A stretch of 64,000 nucleotides of DNA from NCBI GenBank assembly GCA_034509495.1, contig CM067522.1, forward strand, positions 2,971,268 through 3,035,267. The letters run 5' to 3'. The notes beneath the pieces were generated by a model. That model made no database searches. It had not been told where the DNA came from and was given only the letters and a program-made list of their open reading frames with translations. This DNA is from Acestrorhynchus altus (Eukaryota; Chordata; Actinopteri; Characiformes; Acestrorhynchidae). Positions 33,216 through 43,860 of this stretch are shown here, one piece after another. Position numbers and translations under genes: made by a program. The first letter of the stretch is position 1; each line of letters begins with the position of its first letter.

Positions 33216-35190
33216 AACTGAAGTGTGAATGATCAGTGGGAGAGACACGGTATAAACAGTACCATCTGAAGGCTGCCAACATAGAGCCTTCAAGAATGCT
33301 TAGACATCGATGCAGCATTTAAGTGCTTATGAAGAAGGTCGTCCAGTGATGATATAAACAAAAGCTTGTTGTCAAACTTTAATGACTCATATCTTCATAC
33401 TCCAGACTTCCTGTTCTTTAGGAAGCTGCTGAAACCCAGCAGGGTTCCCCCGCTATTAGCAGGCGCGTTTAAAAAGTGGGACGTCGTCTGGGTGAATAAT
33501 TCAGAGCGTTATTTAAAGGCGAGCCTAATTCTGCTGCTTGAAGCCTTTGTGGTGTGTAAGAACTTTGTGAGCTCAGTGCAGATCTGTCGGATTGCCGGAG
33601 AAATAGCTTGGGCTTTTCCTGACCTCACTGTTGCTCTCGGGTGCTGGAACACAATCACATTTTTCTCACGGCAGTGTTCCAACATTCAGTTGAAAACCTC
33701 AGGAGAGTAGAAGCTGTTGTATTTCTGATTGGTCTTGTTCAGTATGTGTTATTGTAGCTCTTAGGTCCCTTGTCCGAAATGTGGAGAGTAGTGAACCTGA
33801 CGAGGTATCTCAGTGTTATCTCGGAGGACTCTAGTGGTGTTTATAGATTGCTTTTTATTATTCACATAGAACAGCACACAAGTGAGGGGCTCGTAGTGTC
33901 CTCGAGCATTCTAAAGTACCCCCTGGAAATCCTCTTAATACCATCCCTGCCCCCAACCCATTCCTTTAATAGCCCACCCACCAGTTTCCGATCAGCCTAA
34001 TGAGAAACTGTATCTCACAATTCCCGTTTCTGAGGGGTTGATTAATTTAATAGTAGGGTGGTTATTAGTTAAAAAAAAGGCTCAATAAAAGGATAATCAG
34101 AACATTGCCCTTCAGCTTTTTTTTAAGGATGCAAATTGAACATTATGGGATTTGTATGGTATAGGGAACAATACAATACCATTACTGGTAATTGGAATTT
34201 GGTACCATCATCTAAAGGTACATTTGCCGGTACTTTACTCTCTTAAATAGCAAATTTTGTGAACATATTTATAAAATACATTTGTAAGTATATAAAAATG
34301 ACCCAAAAAAATGTAATGTACTGCAACTGTTAATATATTTAGAAATGAAACAATATAGAGTGCATGATCATATAATTCAGTTTTGCAGAGTTTTAATACG
34401 CATTCACTCCAGATGTCTGACAGTGCAGGTTTCTGTGCTGTTACTGTTGTTGCTTGGTTCTGCTGTGTTCTGATACTCAGTGTACTGGGCTGAGTGATGG
34501 TCTCTCATGGCTCAAATAAACGGTGTGAAAGCTGTAAAACTGTATTCCACTCTATTATGTTTAACCTGTGGCAGTGAATCGCCGGTTTGCCTGTGTGCTT
34601 CATCAGCAGTGGCTGCAGCAGGCTGATAACATGCTGGTTACAAATGATGTGCTAACACTTGGTAACCTGTGCTAATTATCCACTTGAATCCCACCCACTT
34701 GAGGAAACCCTAGTCAAAACTGGCAACAGCAACTTGAAAAATGTGGTAGCAGCTCATCATCTCCATCAAAGTTCATCAAAGCAGGATTAGATTTTTTCCC
34801 TCTGTATAAAGATAATCAGCATTTTATTCAGAGGTGAAATGGTAGGGTTGGTAAGTACACTTGGTTAACACCTCTGAGCATTCGTCACCCAAACTAAAGG
34901 AGTGTACTTACTTTTTAAGGACATGCATTGTTGGACACTTTTAGGAATTCTTGTGGAGAGAACTGCAAAGGCCCTAAAACTGAACCTGGAGGGACCCCAC
35001 AAGAAATGTAAAGAATGCACACCTGGGCATGTACCTGTCCCCCCGTAAAGGTTTCAATAGGCCAGACTATTTACATCTCCTGTTAAAAACACTGTGACCC
35101 GTATTCAGACGATTGATCCCATATTTAGACTGTTATTGGACTGAAGAGGTTCGTTATCTGTTTATTCAGTTCAGCCACAGAGTGTAAAGT
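33216..35190. other. intronic stretch, possibly with conserved patches
   Basis: No exon. The interval at about 33400-33720 has balanced composition and the only longish ORF (114 codons from 33366), which has no recognised motif and no splice sites in frame. It could be conserved non-coding sequence. The interval 34100-34380 is AT-rich. Confidence 0.4.
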
Positions 35191-35211
35191 CTCTCTCTCT
35201 CTCTCTCTCTC
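35191..35211. repeat. (CT)n microsatellite
   Basis: Short pure CT run, the first of a series that surrounds the 36.1 kb exon. Confidence 0.85.
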
Positions 35212-35260
35212 AATTGGTCAGTTAAATTCAGTACGCTTTATTGATATGACATGATAGTGA

Positions 35261-35365
35261 CTCTCTCTCTCTTGCTCGCTCACTCGCTCTTGCTCGCTCT
35301 CTTGCTCCCAGCTGCATCTGTCTGTTATCCCCCTCCCTCCCTCCCTCCCTCTCTCTCTCTCTCCC

Positions 35366-35413
<48 letters not shown>
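35261..35413. repeat. polypyrimidine (CT/CCCT)n tract
   Basis: About 150 bases almost free of purines on the + strand: 'cgctcactcgctcttgctcg', then (CCCT)n, then (CT)n. The complement is a GAGA tract. Confidence 0.9.
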
Positions 35414-35534
35414 GCCTGGCCCTCATCTCCTGTTCAGTTGCAGTGTGTGTGGAGCAGAGAGAGAGTGTTTGTGCGTGTGTGTATGTGTGTGTGTGTGCAG
35501 CTCTGGACAACCGCAGATTCTCAGAGAGGATTCT

Positions 35535-35538
<4 letters not shown>

Positions 35539-35565
<27 letters not shown>
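35539..35565. repeat. (CA)n microsatellite
   Basis: CA run upstream of the proposed alternative first exon. Confidence 0.9.
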
Positions 35566-35683
35566 ACCCCCCGACACACACCCCTCCTCTCTCCATCGCC
35601 CCCCTCTTGCCGGACCCCTGGGCGGTTTTGTTTTGTTCTCCAGGGCTGGCAAACTTTTTTTCCCCTTTTTTTTCACACTGCAA

Positions 35684-35714
35684 GTGTGTGTGTGTGTGTT
35701 GTGTGTGTGTGTGC
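35684..35714. repeat. (TG)n microsatellite, interrupted
   Basis: TG run broken by TTG near 35699-35701. Confidence 0.9.
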
Positions 35715-35719
35715 AGATT

Positions 35720-36080
35720 TTGTTTTGACTCCATCTCTCGCTCACTCGCTCTCTCTCCCGTCGGGGTTCCACGTCCAGCCAAAGGATCTTTGGTTCGCAG
35801 CATCTTCGCTGAGCAGTGCTTCTGGTTTTTCTCTGGGAGAGAGAGCATGTGAAAGACTGAGAGAGAGGGAGTGAGGGAATACGAGTGCGCAGAAAGAAAG
35901 GATGGCTGTGCCCCTCTGAGCTGCGGTCTGTGGAGCTACTCGTGTGAATTAGGAGTGTAATTCAACACACACACACACACATACACACTCGAGCGCTCAC
36001 TCTCGGAAAGTTCACCCAGAGGAGGACGTCGTTCTTGCTCTCTTTGTGTCCGGAAGGCTTCGTCCAGCAGGGTCCAAGCC
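35720..36080 (+). promoter_or_regulatory. candidate alternative arvcf promoter and 5'-UTR
   Basis: This stretch upstream of the ATG at 36081 is more CpG-bearing than its surroundings ('tcgctcactcgctc', 'cccgtcggggttccacgtcc', 'gagcgctcactctcgg', 'gaggacgtcgttc'), is broken by a short CA run (35966-35989), and follows a GAGA/CT tract. No TATA box at a convincing distance was seen. Dispersed initiation in a TATA-less promoter would fit. The function is inferred from the downstream exon, and no transcript evidence is available here. Confidence 0.35.
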
Positions 36081-36101
36081 ATGCCCGCCGAAGTCAAGCA
36101 G
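36081..36101 (+). CDS. candidate alternative first coding exon of arvcf (short N terminus)
   Basis: An ATG in good context (gccATGc) opens seven codons, Met-Pro-Ala-Glu-Val-Lys-Gln, and is followed at once by the donor GTCAGT. The exon ends in phase 0 after a CAG, exactly as the exon at 17152-17331 does, so both could splice to the same next exon. The resulting protein would lack the N-terminal coiled coil but keep the downstream regions. Delta-catenin family genes are known for alternative translation starts, which makes this plausible. It is a short exon, however, and a spurious ATG-plus-donor is possible. It could also belong to an unrelated gene. Confidence 0.45.
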
Positions 36102-36140
36102 GTCAGTGCATGCAATTTGTTTTGACTGTGTTCTGCATAT

Positions 36141-36191
36141 GTCTCTCTCTTGCTCTCTCTCTCTCTCTGTCTCTCTCACACACACACACAC
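36141..36191. repeat. (CT)n-(CA)n compound microsatellite
   Basis: CT run followed directly by a CA run, just inside the intron that follows the 36081 exon. Confidence 0.9.
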
Positions 36192-36298
36192 TTTCTCTGT
36201 CTGTGTATCTCGCTCGCAACTAATCTCAGTTCAGGTTCAGTGAGCTTTGGCATATTTAGTTCTGTTCAATTCTGTACAGTGTGTTTTAATGATCTGGC

Positions 36299-36301
<3 letters not shown>

Positions 36302-36339
<38 letters not shown>
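36302..36339. repeat. (CT)n microsatellite
   Basis: Pure CT run. Confidence 0.95.
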
Positions 36340-36342
<3 letters not shown>

Positions 36343-36409
36343 ACCTTGGTCTCTCTATCAATTCTGTTCTATTCAGTTCAGTAAGCTTTGACAAAATGAC
36401 CATTCTTAG

Positions 36410-36412
<3 letters not shown>

Positions 36413-36461
<49 letters not shown>

Positions 36462-36472
36462 TGCTCTCTCTA
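36413..36472. repeat. (CT)n microsatellite
   Basis: CT run with minor interruptions at its right end, directly left of the MITE terminus. Confidence 0.9.
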
Positions 36473-36478
36473 TCAACT

Positions 36479-36569
36479 GTATGTCCAGATGTTTGTGGAC
36501 ACCCCTTGTAACGAATTAATGCGTTCAGTTACTTTAGGCTGCACACATTGCTGACATAGATGTGCAAAT

Positions 36570-36607
<38 letters not shown>

Positions 36608-36957
36608 TTTTTTTTACTAGTCTCTGTAGAGAAGTTCTGTCAATAGAACAGGACTCTGTTCTATTGCAGATTATTATGCAGATTATTATGCAGATTATAG
36701 TTCTGCAGATTATCATGAATCTATTGACTCCATTCCTAGTGCCAGTCGTGGGCTAGAGGGTTATAAAGCCCCCTAGTATTGAGCTGTGGGGCAGTGGATG
36801 ATGTACGCAATCAAATCCTCACAGCAATATTCCAAAACCTAGTAGAAAGTCCTGGACAGTAGAGAGAGTTGCTCCAACCAAAGCAGGATAAACTCTTTTG
36901 ATACCCTTTGTTTCTGAAGAAACAATGAAAGCAGGTGTCCTAATACTTTCGTCCATA
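36479..36957. mobile_element. MITE with ~28-bp terminal inverted repeats
   Basis: The left end 'tatgtccagatgtttgtgga' followed by 'cacc' and the right end 'ggtgtcctaatactttcgtc' followed by 'cata' are imperfect inverted repeats beginning at TA. Inside are a (CA)n run (36571-36606) and a short 'agattattatgc' tandem repeat. A recognisable body follows: 'gagctgtggggcagtggatg', 'tggacagtagagagagttgc' and 'ccaaagcaggataaactctt'. It has no coding capacity, so it is non-autonomous. The family is very common in the fishes I associate with this window. The superfamily is uncertain. Confidence 0.75.
36571..36606. repeat. (CA)n microsatellite within the MITE
   Basis: Pure CA run of 18 units, followed by a T run. 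Confidence 0.95.
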
Positions 36958-37029
36958 TGGACTTCAGTTGGATTCAGGGAACTTTGCTTTGGTATTGGTA
37001 ACATTGTAGCTGATTTACCACTGAAATTA

Positions 37030-37032
<3 letters not shown>

Positions 37033-37086
<54 letters not shown>
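37033..37086. repeat. (CT)n microsatellite, 27 units
   Basis: Uninterrupted CT run, the last of the cluster around the 36.1 kb exon. Confidence 0.95.
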
Positions 37087-37089
<3 letters not shown>

Positions 37090-37090
<1 letters not shown>

Positions 37091-37979
37091 CTGATTATGA
37101 TAAAGTATTAATATTCATATTCGCAGATGGTCAGACTTTAGGCTGGTGGATTCTCCATCAGTATACAGCTGTAATCATATGCTGGCCCTGATCTGATGTA
37201 GGTCTTATTGAGAGCATTAATGTTTGATCTTGTCAGATTATGATCTTAACATCTCTAATATTGTTCTAGTCACCGTTTGAGCATGTGGATCATTCTTGGC
37301 TTGCCCTGGTGTGTCTGACAGCCCATAGGCATCTGGTTTACTTTGACGTATGGGGTCCGCATTGGATCTGCTAGCGTGTCCCGTAACTCACGTCCTGTCG
37401 TGAGAAGAGGCCGTCCATCATGATCCTGTAGCACAGAGTGGAGATGAAAAGACTGTGTTGAAAGTTTCTTCTTTAAGCTCAAGCTCTGTGGGCACTGAAT
37501 GCAGATCCAAACAGAACTGGAGATTTAGTATGTCTGTAGTAACAGCACCCCCTCACACACCCCACATCCATCCGTTGCTCAGTCCTGGACACTTGACTGG
37601 ATACTAACAGCTCACAGCTATTTGATCCCTTTGTTTCGAAGCCGCCTCATTGCTCGGCAGAGCTGTTCGGATATCACAGGAATGCCCGTTTGCCTCGGTG
37701 TGCATAAAGAGTGGGGGTTCCACCAACCTTCCTAAATTTCTGCATAATTAAATGGTTAAGCTGCGAACCCCGTGTTCAGAGTGGGATTGATCTGAAATGC
37801 TTAGTTGCAGAGAAACGTACTCAGGAATGTTCACAGTGATGAAATTTTAAAGCTTACAATTATTTTCAGTTTGAGAAGTTCTTTGGGGATGAATTGGGTT
37901 TTTAAACTCTTCTGAAGGTGGAGGATTACTTGCACAGCATACGGAAAAGTACTTCCCCAACAACAATTCAGATTTGCCC
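37090..37979. other. intronic stretch, no gene seen
   Basis: Short ORFs only. 'gagcatgtggatcattcttg' to 'gaccatcatgatcctgtagc' (about 37279-37430) may be an old transposon fragment, but no family can be named. Confidence 0.4.
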
Positions 37980-38575
37980 CTATTTGAACATCAACAGTCC
38001 ATTTTCCAAAATAGTTGCAAGAGTTGAGTCACTCAGAAAGACAGCGGGTCATCTTCAGTAACGAGTTCCGCTTTTGTCCTGGTTGGAGATGACCAAAGAA
38101 TCCATTTGTGGAGGCTCTGTGGTCAGCACCAAGATCAACGGTTTATCACACGCCATGTATCGGGAGGCCTGGTGTCGTTGTGTGGGTGCAGTTTTGTACG
38201 ATGGCAGATTACATTTGACCTTCCAGGCACTTTGACAGTCCTGCGTTACATTAATGAGGTTCTGCAACACACTCCACTATTCCCACAGGATGACACTCGT
38301 CCACATACTGCTGCCGTCTCAAGATCTCGCCTTGAAGACACAGATACTGTGCCATGGTCGTGTGGGGTGGTATTAGACGTTCCATCAACACTCCACCCCT
38401 ACCACACCATCTGCAGAATTGAGTTAGAACATTCAAGCTGTATGGGATGGGTCATCACAGGACACCATTAGGAACCTCTACAACTCCATGCAGAGACGTC
38501 TGGCATGTTCCGACGCCGTACTGAGAGACACCACTTCTGTATGAGTAGATCAATAAATATTGATCAGATCAGTTT
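37980..38575 (+). pseudogene. Tc1/mariner-like transposase relic (family E)
   Basis: The order of words follows the transposase: 'actcagaaagacagcgggtc', 'aacgagttccgcttttgtcc' (the S-D-E-S-R-F-C block with its acidic residue decayed to N-E), 'tttgtggaggctctgtggtc', 'ggaggcctggtgtcgttgtg' (G-G-x-V-V-W), 'gcgttacattaatgaggttc', 'cacaggatgacactcgtcca' (Q-D-D-x-R-P-H with catalytic Asp). The 3' end is 'gtactgagagacaccacttc' and 'tgagtagatcaataaatatt'. The minus-strand copy at 46505-47015 has the same 3' end almost unchanged. Confidence 0.75.
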
Positions 38576-40995
38576 ACATTTATAATCATGTTAGATGTTA
38601 GATTCTGGGATTCATCAAAATGTGCTGGAGGCTGGTCCTTCAGGACCCCTGGCATTTCTTTGAATTGATTCTGTTGCAGGAAATTCACTCACTGGTGAAC
38701 ACCAGTTGTTTATTTGACACAGGAAAACAAATGTGCTTTCAAGGGCTGTGCATGAAGGTGGTGTCGGAGTGGGTTCATTTGCACTGATTTAAGTGGGTTG
38801 TAAGATTGGGTATCTGCCTCTAATACAGTATCTATCAGTATTGTGCACGTTTTATGGAGGAGGTATCAGTGTAACTCCAGACATTTATGGCAAGATTTGT
38901 CCTCCCAAGGGAACAGGAATTCTGTCCGAATAGGGCTTTAGGACAGTAGAGGAATGAATTTAACACCATTATCGTGATACTAACTTTTAACACACTGAGA
39001 AAACATCACTCAGCCCAGTTCTGTGAGGATCAGAACATGGCAGAACTCACAAACACCACTAACTGCACAAAATGTGATCTTTATAAGACATTGTTAATAC
39101 CTCCAGCATCTGAAGGGACATCAGTGGAAAGCAAAGTTCGAGAAACGGTATGATCTGACCTGTGACTCAAAAAACAGTTTTTTGGAGTGAGGAGAGCCTA
39201 TTAAGGAGAAAAAGGTGGTATGTCCTTTATTTTCCAGAGCTTACAGCAAAGTAGTGGCAGTAACAGTAGACTTCTACGAGCTTAGAGAGATGATTCCACA
39301 CTAGCAGTTTCTTTCCTAAAGCAATCCCTTACATGCAAACCCTCCTCAGCCTTCTTCTGTTTGAGCACCGGAGTTGCACATTTTGGGCAGCTTCAGAAAG
39401 GACTTTGAAATTCCCTGGCACAGAAACGCATTCCATCCACTCTGCACTCCTGACCGTTAATCTGCTAACGGCCTCCTCGTGAGAGCCTGTGGAGCTGATG
39501 TTAAGCACAGAGCTCTTGTCTTTCTCTTCCCCTGGTGTGTTCTTGTGTGCTTGAGAAAACACTTGTGCCTCTGCATCTTGACACACAAGAGTGCCAAGAG
39601 TCCCAGAAAGGGAGTCAGAATGTGTGACGTTTCAGTTGGTGACTCCTGACCCCTTCAGACTGGAGATTCCTGAAATGCTCGGGGGTCCGTTCGCACTATA
39701 TCCGACCTCCTTGACCTGTGACTCCCCCTCTACCCTTCCCCCAAAACACCCACAACTTGGAACATTCCTTAAGGGGACTAATACCTGCTTGGCTGGTGCT
39801 GGTTTTTATGTTGTTGCTTTTGTTGTGGTGGTGGATTTCTGCACAGTTCAGTCGTTAAGCTGTCGACAGAGTTGCTCAGAGGGATTTCATCTGAAAAGAT
39901 TCATTGTAGAGAACCTTGCTGACAAACAGTCTTCTCCTCGCTAGTACCGTTGATGGGACTCTAGCTGCATGAGCCAATTCCCAGACTGATTCCTTTGGTC
40001 CTTTGGTTCTTGGAGATGAAACAGTGCAGCCAGACCACTGTGTTATAGCCTAAGTCAACAAAGCTTCCAAAATGATTAGTAGCCCAGTATGGTGTTGCAG
40101 AGATTTTATACACATGATTGTCACTGCCAGGTTGGGAGCTGGTCCACCACCTAAAAACATATATCCAAGAGCAGCTCTGTCCATCAAAAACCAAAGAGCT
40201 AAAGGATGGAAAGGCTCAACAGATTGGCTGCAGCCTCGAACCTCTACACCACCAAGGTGGAGCTGCAACATTTCATAAGAAAGTGCCCATTGTAACTGTA
40301 CTTTTGCAGTTGACTGCAAACCAGGAGGACGTGTGGTGTACAAGAAGCTGCAGACAGGGCAGAGACGAAAGGAAATGTCTCAGATGCATATCTCCATATC
40401 TCCTTCCTCAAACCAGCACGGCTAGTTTTAGATCTCTCCTGATGCAGAGCAGCTCACTACCAAACTGTCCTTAGTTCCTGCTGTCTGAATCAGTCTGCCC
40501 GAGTCTGGGTTTAAATTTAAACGCCCCACGCCTCAAGCTTTCCCTCCCAGCCCGCCAGCACCACACACACACAGGCGCACACACCCTGCTGGGTTTTGTC
40601 ATAGCTCTGTTCCACTGATCTGGGACCTGTCATGGTCTTTCCCTCATAATCAGGAGTGGTTTCTGGATGGGTGGAAAGGAGTCCAACGTCAGCGTTTAAA
40701 AGGGTGGCAGCTACATTCCTGCAGGAGAGATCTGGCCTCAGCCGAAAGACCAGACGGTTTCATTTCCAGCATAACATTTACATTTTACTCAGACAGAGAC
40801 GTACGTTTTTGGGTCGAGCCTGTGTGAAGCATGAATTTGAGCACATGTGATCAGAAATAAGAATTGATGTCTAGTGTATGTAAATGTAAGTGTAATATTA
40901 CTGGATTGCTGAGTCCGACGTGCACTAATAAGTAGTACATTTTTGATTTAAGGCTTTAAGACCCCCTCTGCCAAGCCAGTGGATACTTAAGATTG
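38576..40995. other. intronic stretch, no gene seen
   Basis: Several short ORFs overlap on both strands, for example 117-118 codons from 39591 and from 40118, with no recognised motif. The segment 39960-40470 has protein-like frames on both strands and may be decayed transposon DNA. No exon of arvcf was recognised. Confidence 0.4.
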
Positions 40996-41225
40996 AAAGA
41001 GAGAGACCAATTCAAGCCCGAGTCCAAATGTGAAAGCAGCCGAGTCCAAGTGAAGACACAGTCAAGACTGATTGAGTCCAAATGAAAGTGTGACCAAGGC
41101 GATCAACACGAGTAAAGGCCGAGCCAAGACTATGACTTTGCCAAGATTGAATCTAATTGAGAGTCTGAACGAGTCAAGAGAGTATCTAAGTCCAGACTAT
41201 GTCTGAATACAAGTTTCCTCCGCGA
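40996..41225. repeat. degenerate 'gagtccaa' short tandem repeat
   Basis: Many imperfect copies of gagtccaagt, gagtccaaatg, gagtcaag and ccaagact over ~230 bases, with no fixed period. It is followed by a LINE-like tail. Confidence 0.6.
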
Positions 41226-41256
41226 TTAATAAAGTGATTCTGATTCTGATTCTTAA
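41221..41256 (+). mobile_element. LINE-like 3' tail
   Basis: 'ctccgcgattaataaagtga' followed by (ttctga)n resembles the CR1/L2-type 3' end with its short terminal repeat. Only the tail remains. Confidence 0.5.
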
Positions 41257-41284
41257 TGAGTCAGACCAGGTCAAGAGCATCTCT

Positions 41285-41500
41285 AAGGGTGGTGTAACAC
41301 CTTTGGTTCGTTTGCTTTGGACTGAATCGGTTACCGATTTTGTGTTCCTGGGTTTGGTTTGTTTTCACACAATTAAAAATCTAAGATCACCAAAGTGCAT
41401 CACAACAAGCCATGTGACAACATTCTCTCTGTTTATTGGTCAGAGTTGGTTGGAGTCTGCCCTTCTGACCCTCCAAACTAAACCTACTCACAAGACGATC
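41285..41500. repeat. MITE-like dispersed repeat
   Basis: 'ggtgtaacacctttggttcg', 'tttgctttggactgaatcgg', 'tttggtttgttttcacacaa', 'accaaagtgcatcacaacaa' and 'gccatgtgacaacattctct' match a non-autonomous element that I recognise from fish genomes. Termini are not defined. Confidence 0.5.
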
Positions 41501-41504
41501 AAAC

Positions 41505-42571
41505 TCATATCATAATGAAAAATGACCTTTTCTTCTTATGAGCGGAAATTAATCTACGCAAATTAAATTACGCAGTGGTGAAAGAAAGATTTAAGTCAGT
41601 CTCAGATTTGTTGAGACAAATGTCAAGACCTGTGGGAGAGTAGAAGAAAAACATCTTGTTCTACAGTACTACTTTGATGGGTGTAGTTTATAGTGTAAAC
41701 TTGTGTAATATCCATAGTGCAAAGGGCAATGTTGTGATGGCAATTAATTACCAACAAACCAAGCATCCCTAGTATCTGGAGGCCGTGTGCACTCCCTGAG
41801 CCCATTTACTTTCAATGGCATCCATTTATGTCCATCTGAAAAGGGCTTCTGCGACATCCTACTTAAGGATCGATGCTTAAATGCATGTGGAGCATGAGCG
41901 TCCAGACAGTGTCTGCTTTGAATGCTGCCACAAATGCCAGTGACCTGGAACGGCTGGCCTAGTGTCAATGCCGGTGGTGGATGGGAAGAACCCTCGGGTG
42001 GGGTGTCTGGTAACGATCTGCCCAACAAGAGATATCCAGATTGTGTAGAAGCAGGAGGGTGAAGGGGTGATTGGGTGGAAACCAGAGCTCCAGATGTCCT
42101 GCTGTAGCTGCTTCACCCATATCAGCAAGCAAGCTCTTCTGAATGTCAGGAACCGAGGTGTGAGGGAAGAGGGAATGTCTACTCTATGATGGAAGACATG
42201 TCTACTCTATTTGTGTGACCTCCTCTTATTTTGAGTGATGCTTTGAAGGAGTGCCTGGTCTGAGTATCTGCCTTTACCCCACCACACCAAACGTGTCCAC
42301 CACCACATTCAGCTCCAAGCATGCTTCCCATTTACCCTGATCTCAAGGTCAGTAGACTGTGCCCATGTATATATGTATATATCCCAGGAAGAGGGCAGGG
42401 GGCACTTTGGAACTTGTGTCAAATTGCTCCCACTTAATATAAAAAGAAACTTGGATAAGTTACTAAATATTTAAAAATGACTTTCAAACATGTAAACATC
42501 TCCCAATAATTCATTCTGTATATTACAATTATTCATTAAAAAATATATTATAGTTTGTTACAGGTTATAGC
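41505..42571. other. intronic stretch, no gene seen
   Basis: Minus-strand frames of 94 and 83 codons overlap at 41744-42128 without a recognised motif. The interval 42420-42570 is AT-rich and leads into the next microsatellite. Confidence 0.4.
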
Positions 42572-42675
42572 TTTTATTATTATTATTATTATTATTATGA
42601 TGATTATTATTATTATTATTATTATGATTATTATTATTATTATTATTATTTGTTGTTGTTGTTGTTGTTGTTGTA
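42572..42675. repeat. (TTA)n-(TTG)n compound trinucleotide microsatellite
   Basis: ATT/TTA triplets with a few ATG interruptions, changing to GTT triplets at about 42650. Confidence 0.95.
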
Positions 42676-42679
42676 GATC

Positions 42680-43258
42680 ACCTGTGTTTATGCTGTGTTT
42701 CATGTGAACTGGGATGGCGGGATTCCATTCTGTGATGTTGGAGTTCCTAGTAATGGATTTCTATAAAACCTTACAAATCAGGTTTCCTACTCAGAAAGTA
42801 GGGAAAGTCTCACCAAGCCCTTGTTCAGAATCCAGGATGGCTGCATTTTCCATCACCTGGGACATACAAAGTGGGACATATTACCATAAAACACCAGTAA
42901 AAGACTTGTCAACCCAGCTGTGGTTCTCCAAGTTCTCCAAGCTCCAAGTTCTTTAGTTTTATGTTTAGAAACTGTACAATTATCTGTTTCATTGAAACAT
43001 GGTCAACTTGCATTCAACGTCATTCCCAGTTCCTGTATCTGACTTCTGAGATAAATGGAATGCCGCTTTTTCCCTTACACCCATCGAGTCCCAGATCCTT
43101 CCTTGTTAAATGACAACATGCACCCCCCCCCCTGCTATGTGGTACACTTGGTATGCCACATAGTTATAGGCTTCTATCAGCGGGGGCTGTTGCAGAACAC
43201 TCTCCAGTGACCCATTTGGCAGTCCGAAGCTGTGACCGATATAGCATTCTCATGACCC

Positions 43259-43261
<3 letters not shown>
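42680..43261. other. intronic stretch, no gene seen
   Basis: No exon. A C run lies at about 43123-43132. Confidence 0.5.

Positions 43262-43311
<50 letters not shown>
43262..43311. repeat. (CA)n microsatellite, 25 units
   Basis: Uninterrupted CA run. Confidence 0.95.
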
Positions 43312-43312
<1 letters not shown>

Positions 43313-43682
43313 ATACTGACCTCTTCATCTTTCTGCCCAGCTGGTGCCAGATATGACTATTAATAGCACTCAGTTAAGTGGGTCTGTATGGAGCTTTATT
43401 TATTGACCAGTGAATGTGCGTGCCGATTATTGTCCACTCACACTGTTGCATTTGTAAATCCATTTTTCATATATAATCCTATTTTATTGCACATAAATCC
43501 ATAAAGTGGTTTGAAAATGATGCTCTACACAGGTTTTGTCTAATTTAATGAGTCCAGGGTGATTAACAGAGTTCTGTACTGATCGAGAAATCTTTAGGAC
43601 ATCCAAACTGCTAGTGTTGACAAAAACGGTTCTAAAACGTTGACTAGAACGTACTGTCTAGTGTTTAGTTTAATATCGAGAT

Positions 43683-43860
43683 CAGGGGTGTCCAATCTAA
43701 TCTGCAAAGGGATGAGATTGGACACACGCTTCCCTTCTCAAGCCTGGTCCTAGAGGCACCCCTGCCCTGATTAGTTGAATCAGGTGTGGTGGGAATAGGG
43801 TAATCTCTACAATATGCAGAGTAGAGGTGCCTCCAGGACCACACTTGAGAAGCACCGAAC
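43683..43860. mobile_element. composite fold-back MITE
   Basis: Two stem pairs are visible. The first is gtccaatcta-atc with gat-gagattggac (43690-43723). The second is the arm 43734-43761, cttctcaag-cct-ggtccta-gaggcacc, against its complement at 43824-43852. The outer word 'caggggtgtccaatcta' is the end of a widely spread fish fold-back element. The second stem resembles a different fold-back family inserted into or fused with it. It has no coding capacity. Confidence 0.7.

Noticed and set aside
35251..35874. 207-codon + strand ORF across 35.3-35.9 kb
   Set aside because: It is mostly simple repeat and has no consistent splice or motif evidence. The region is better read as promoter and 5' UTR.
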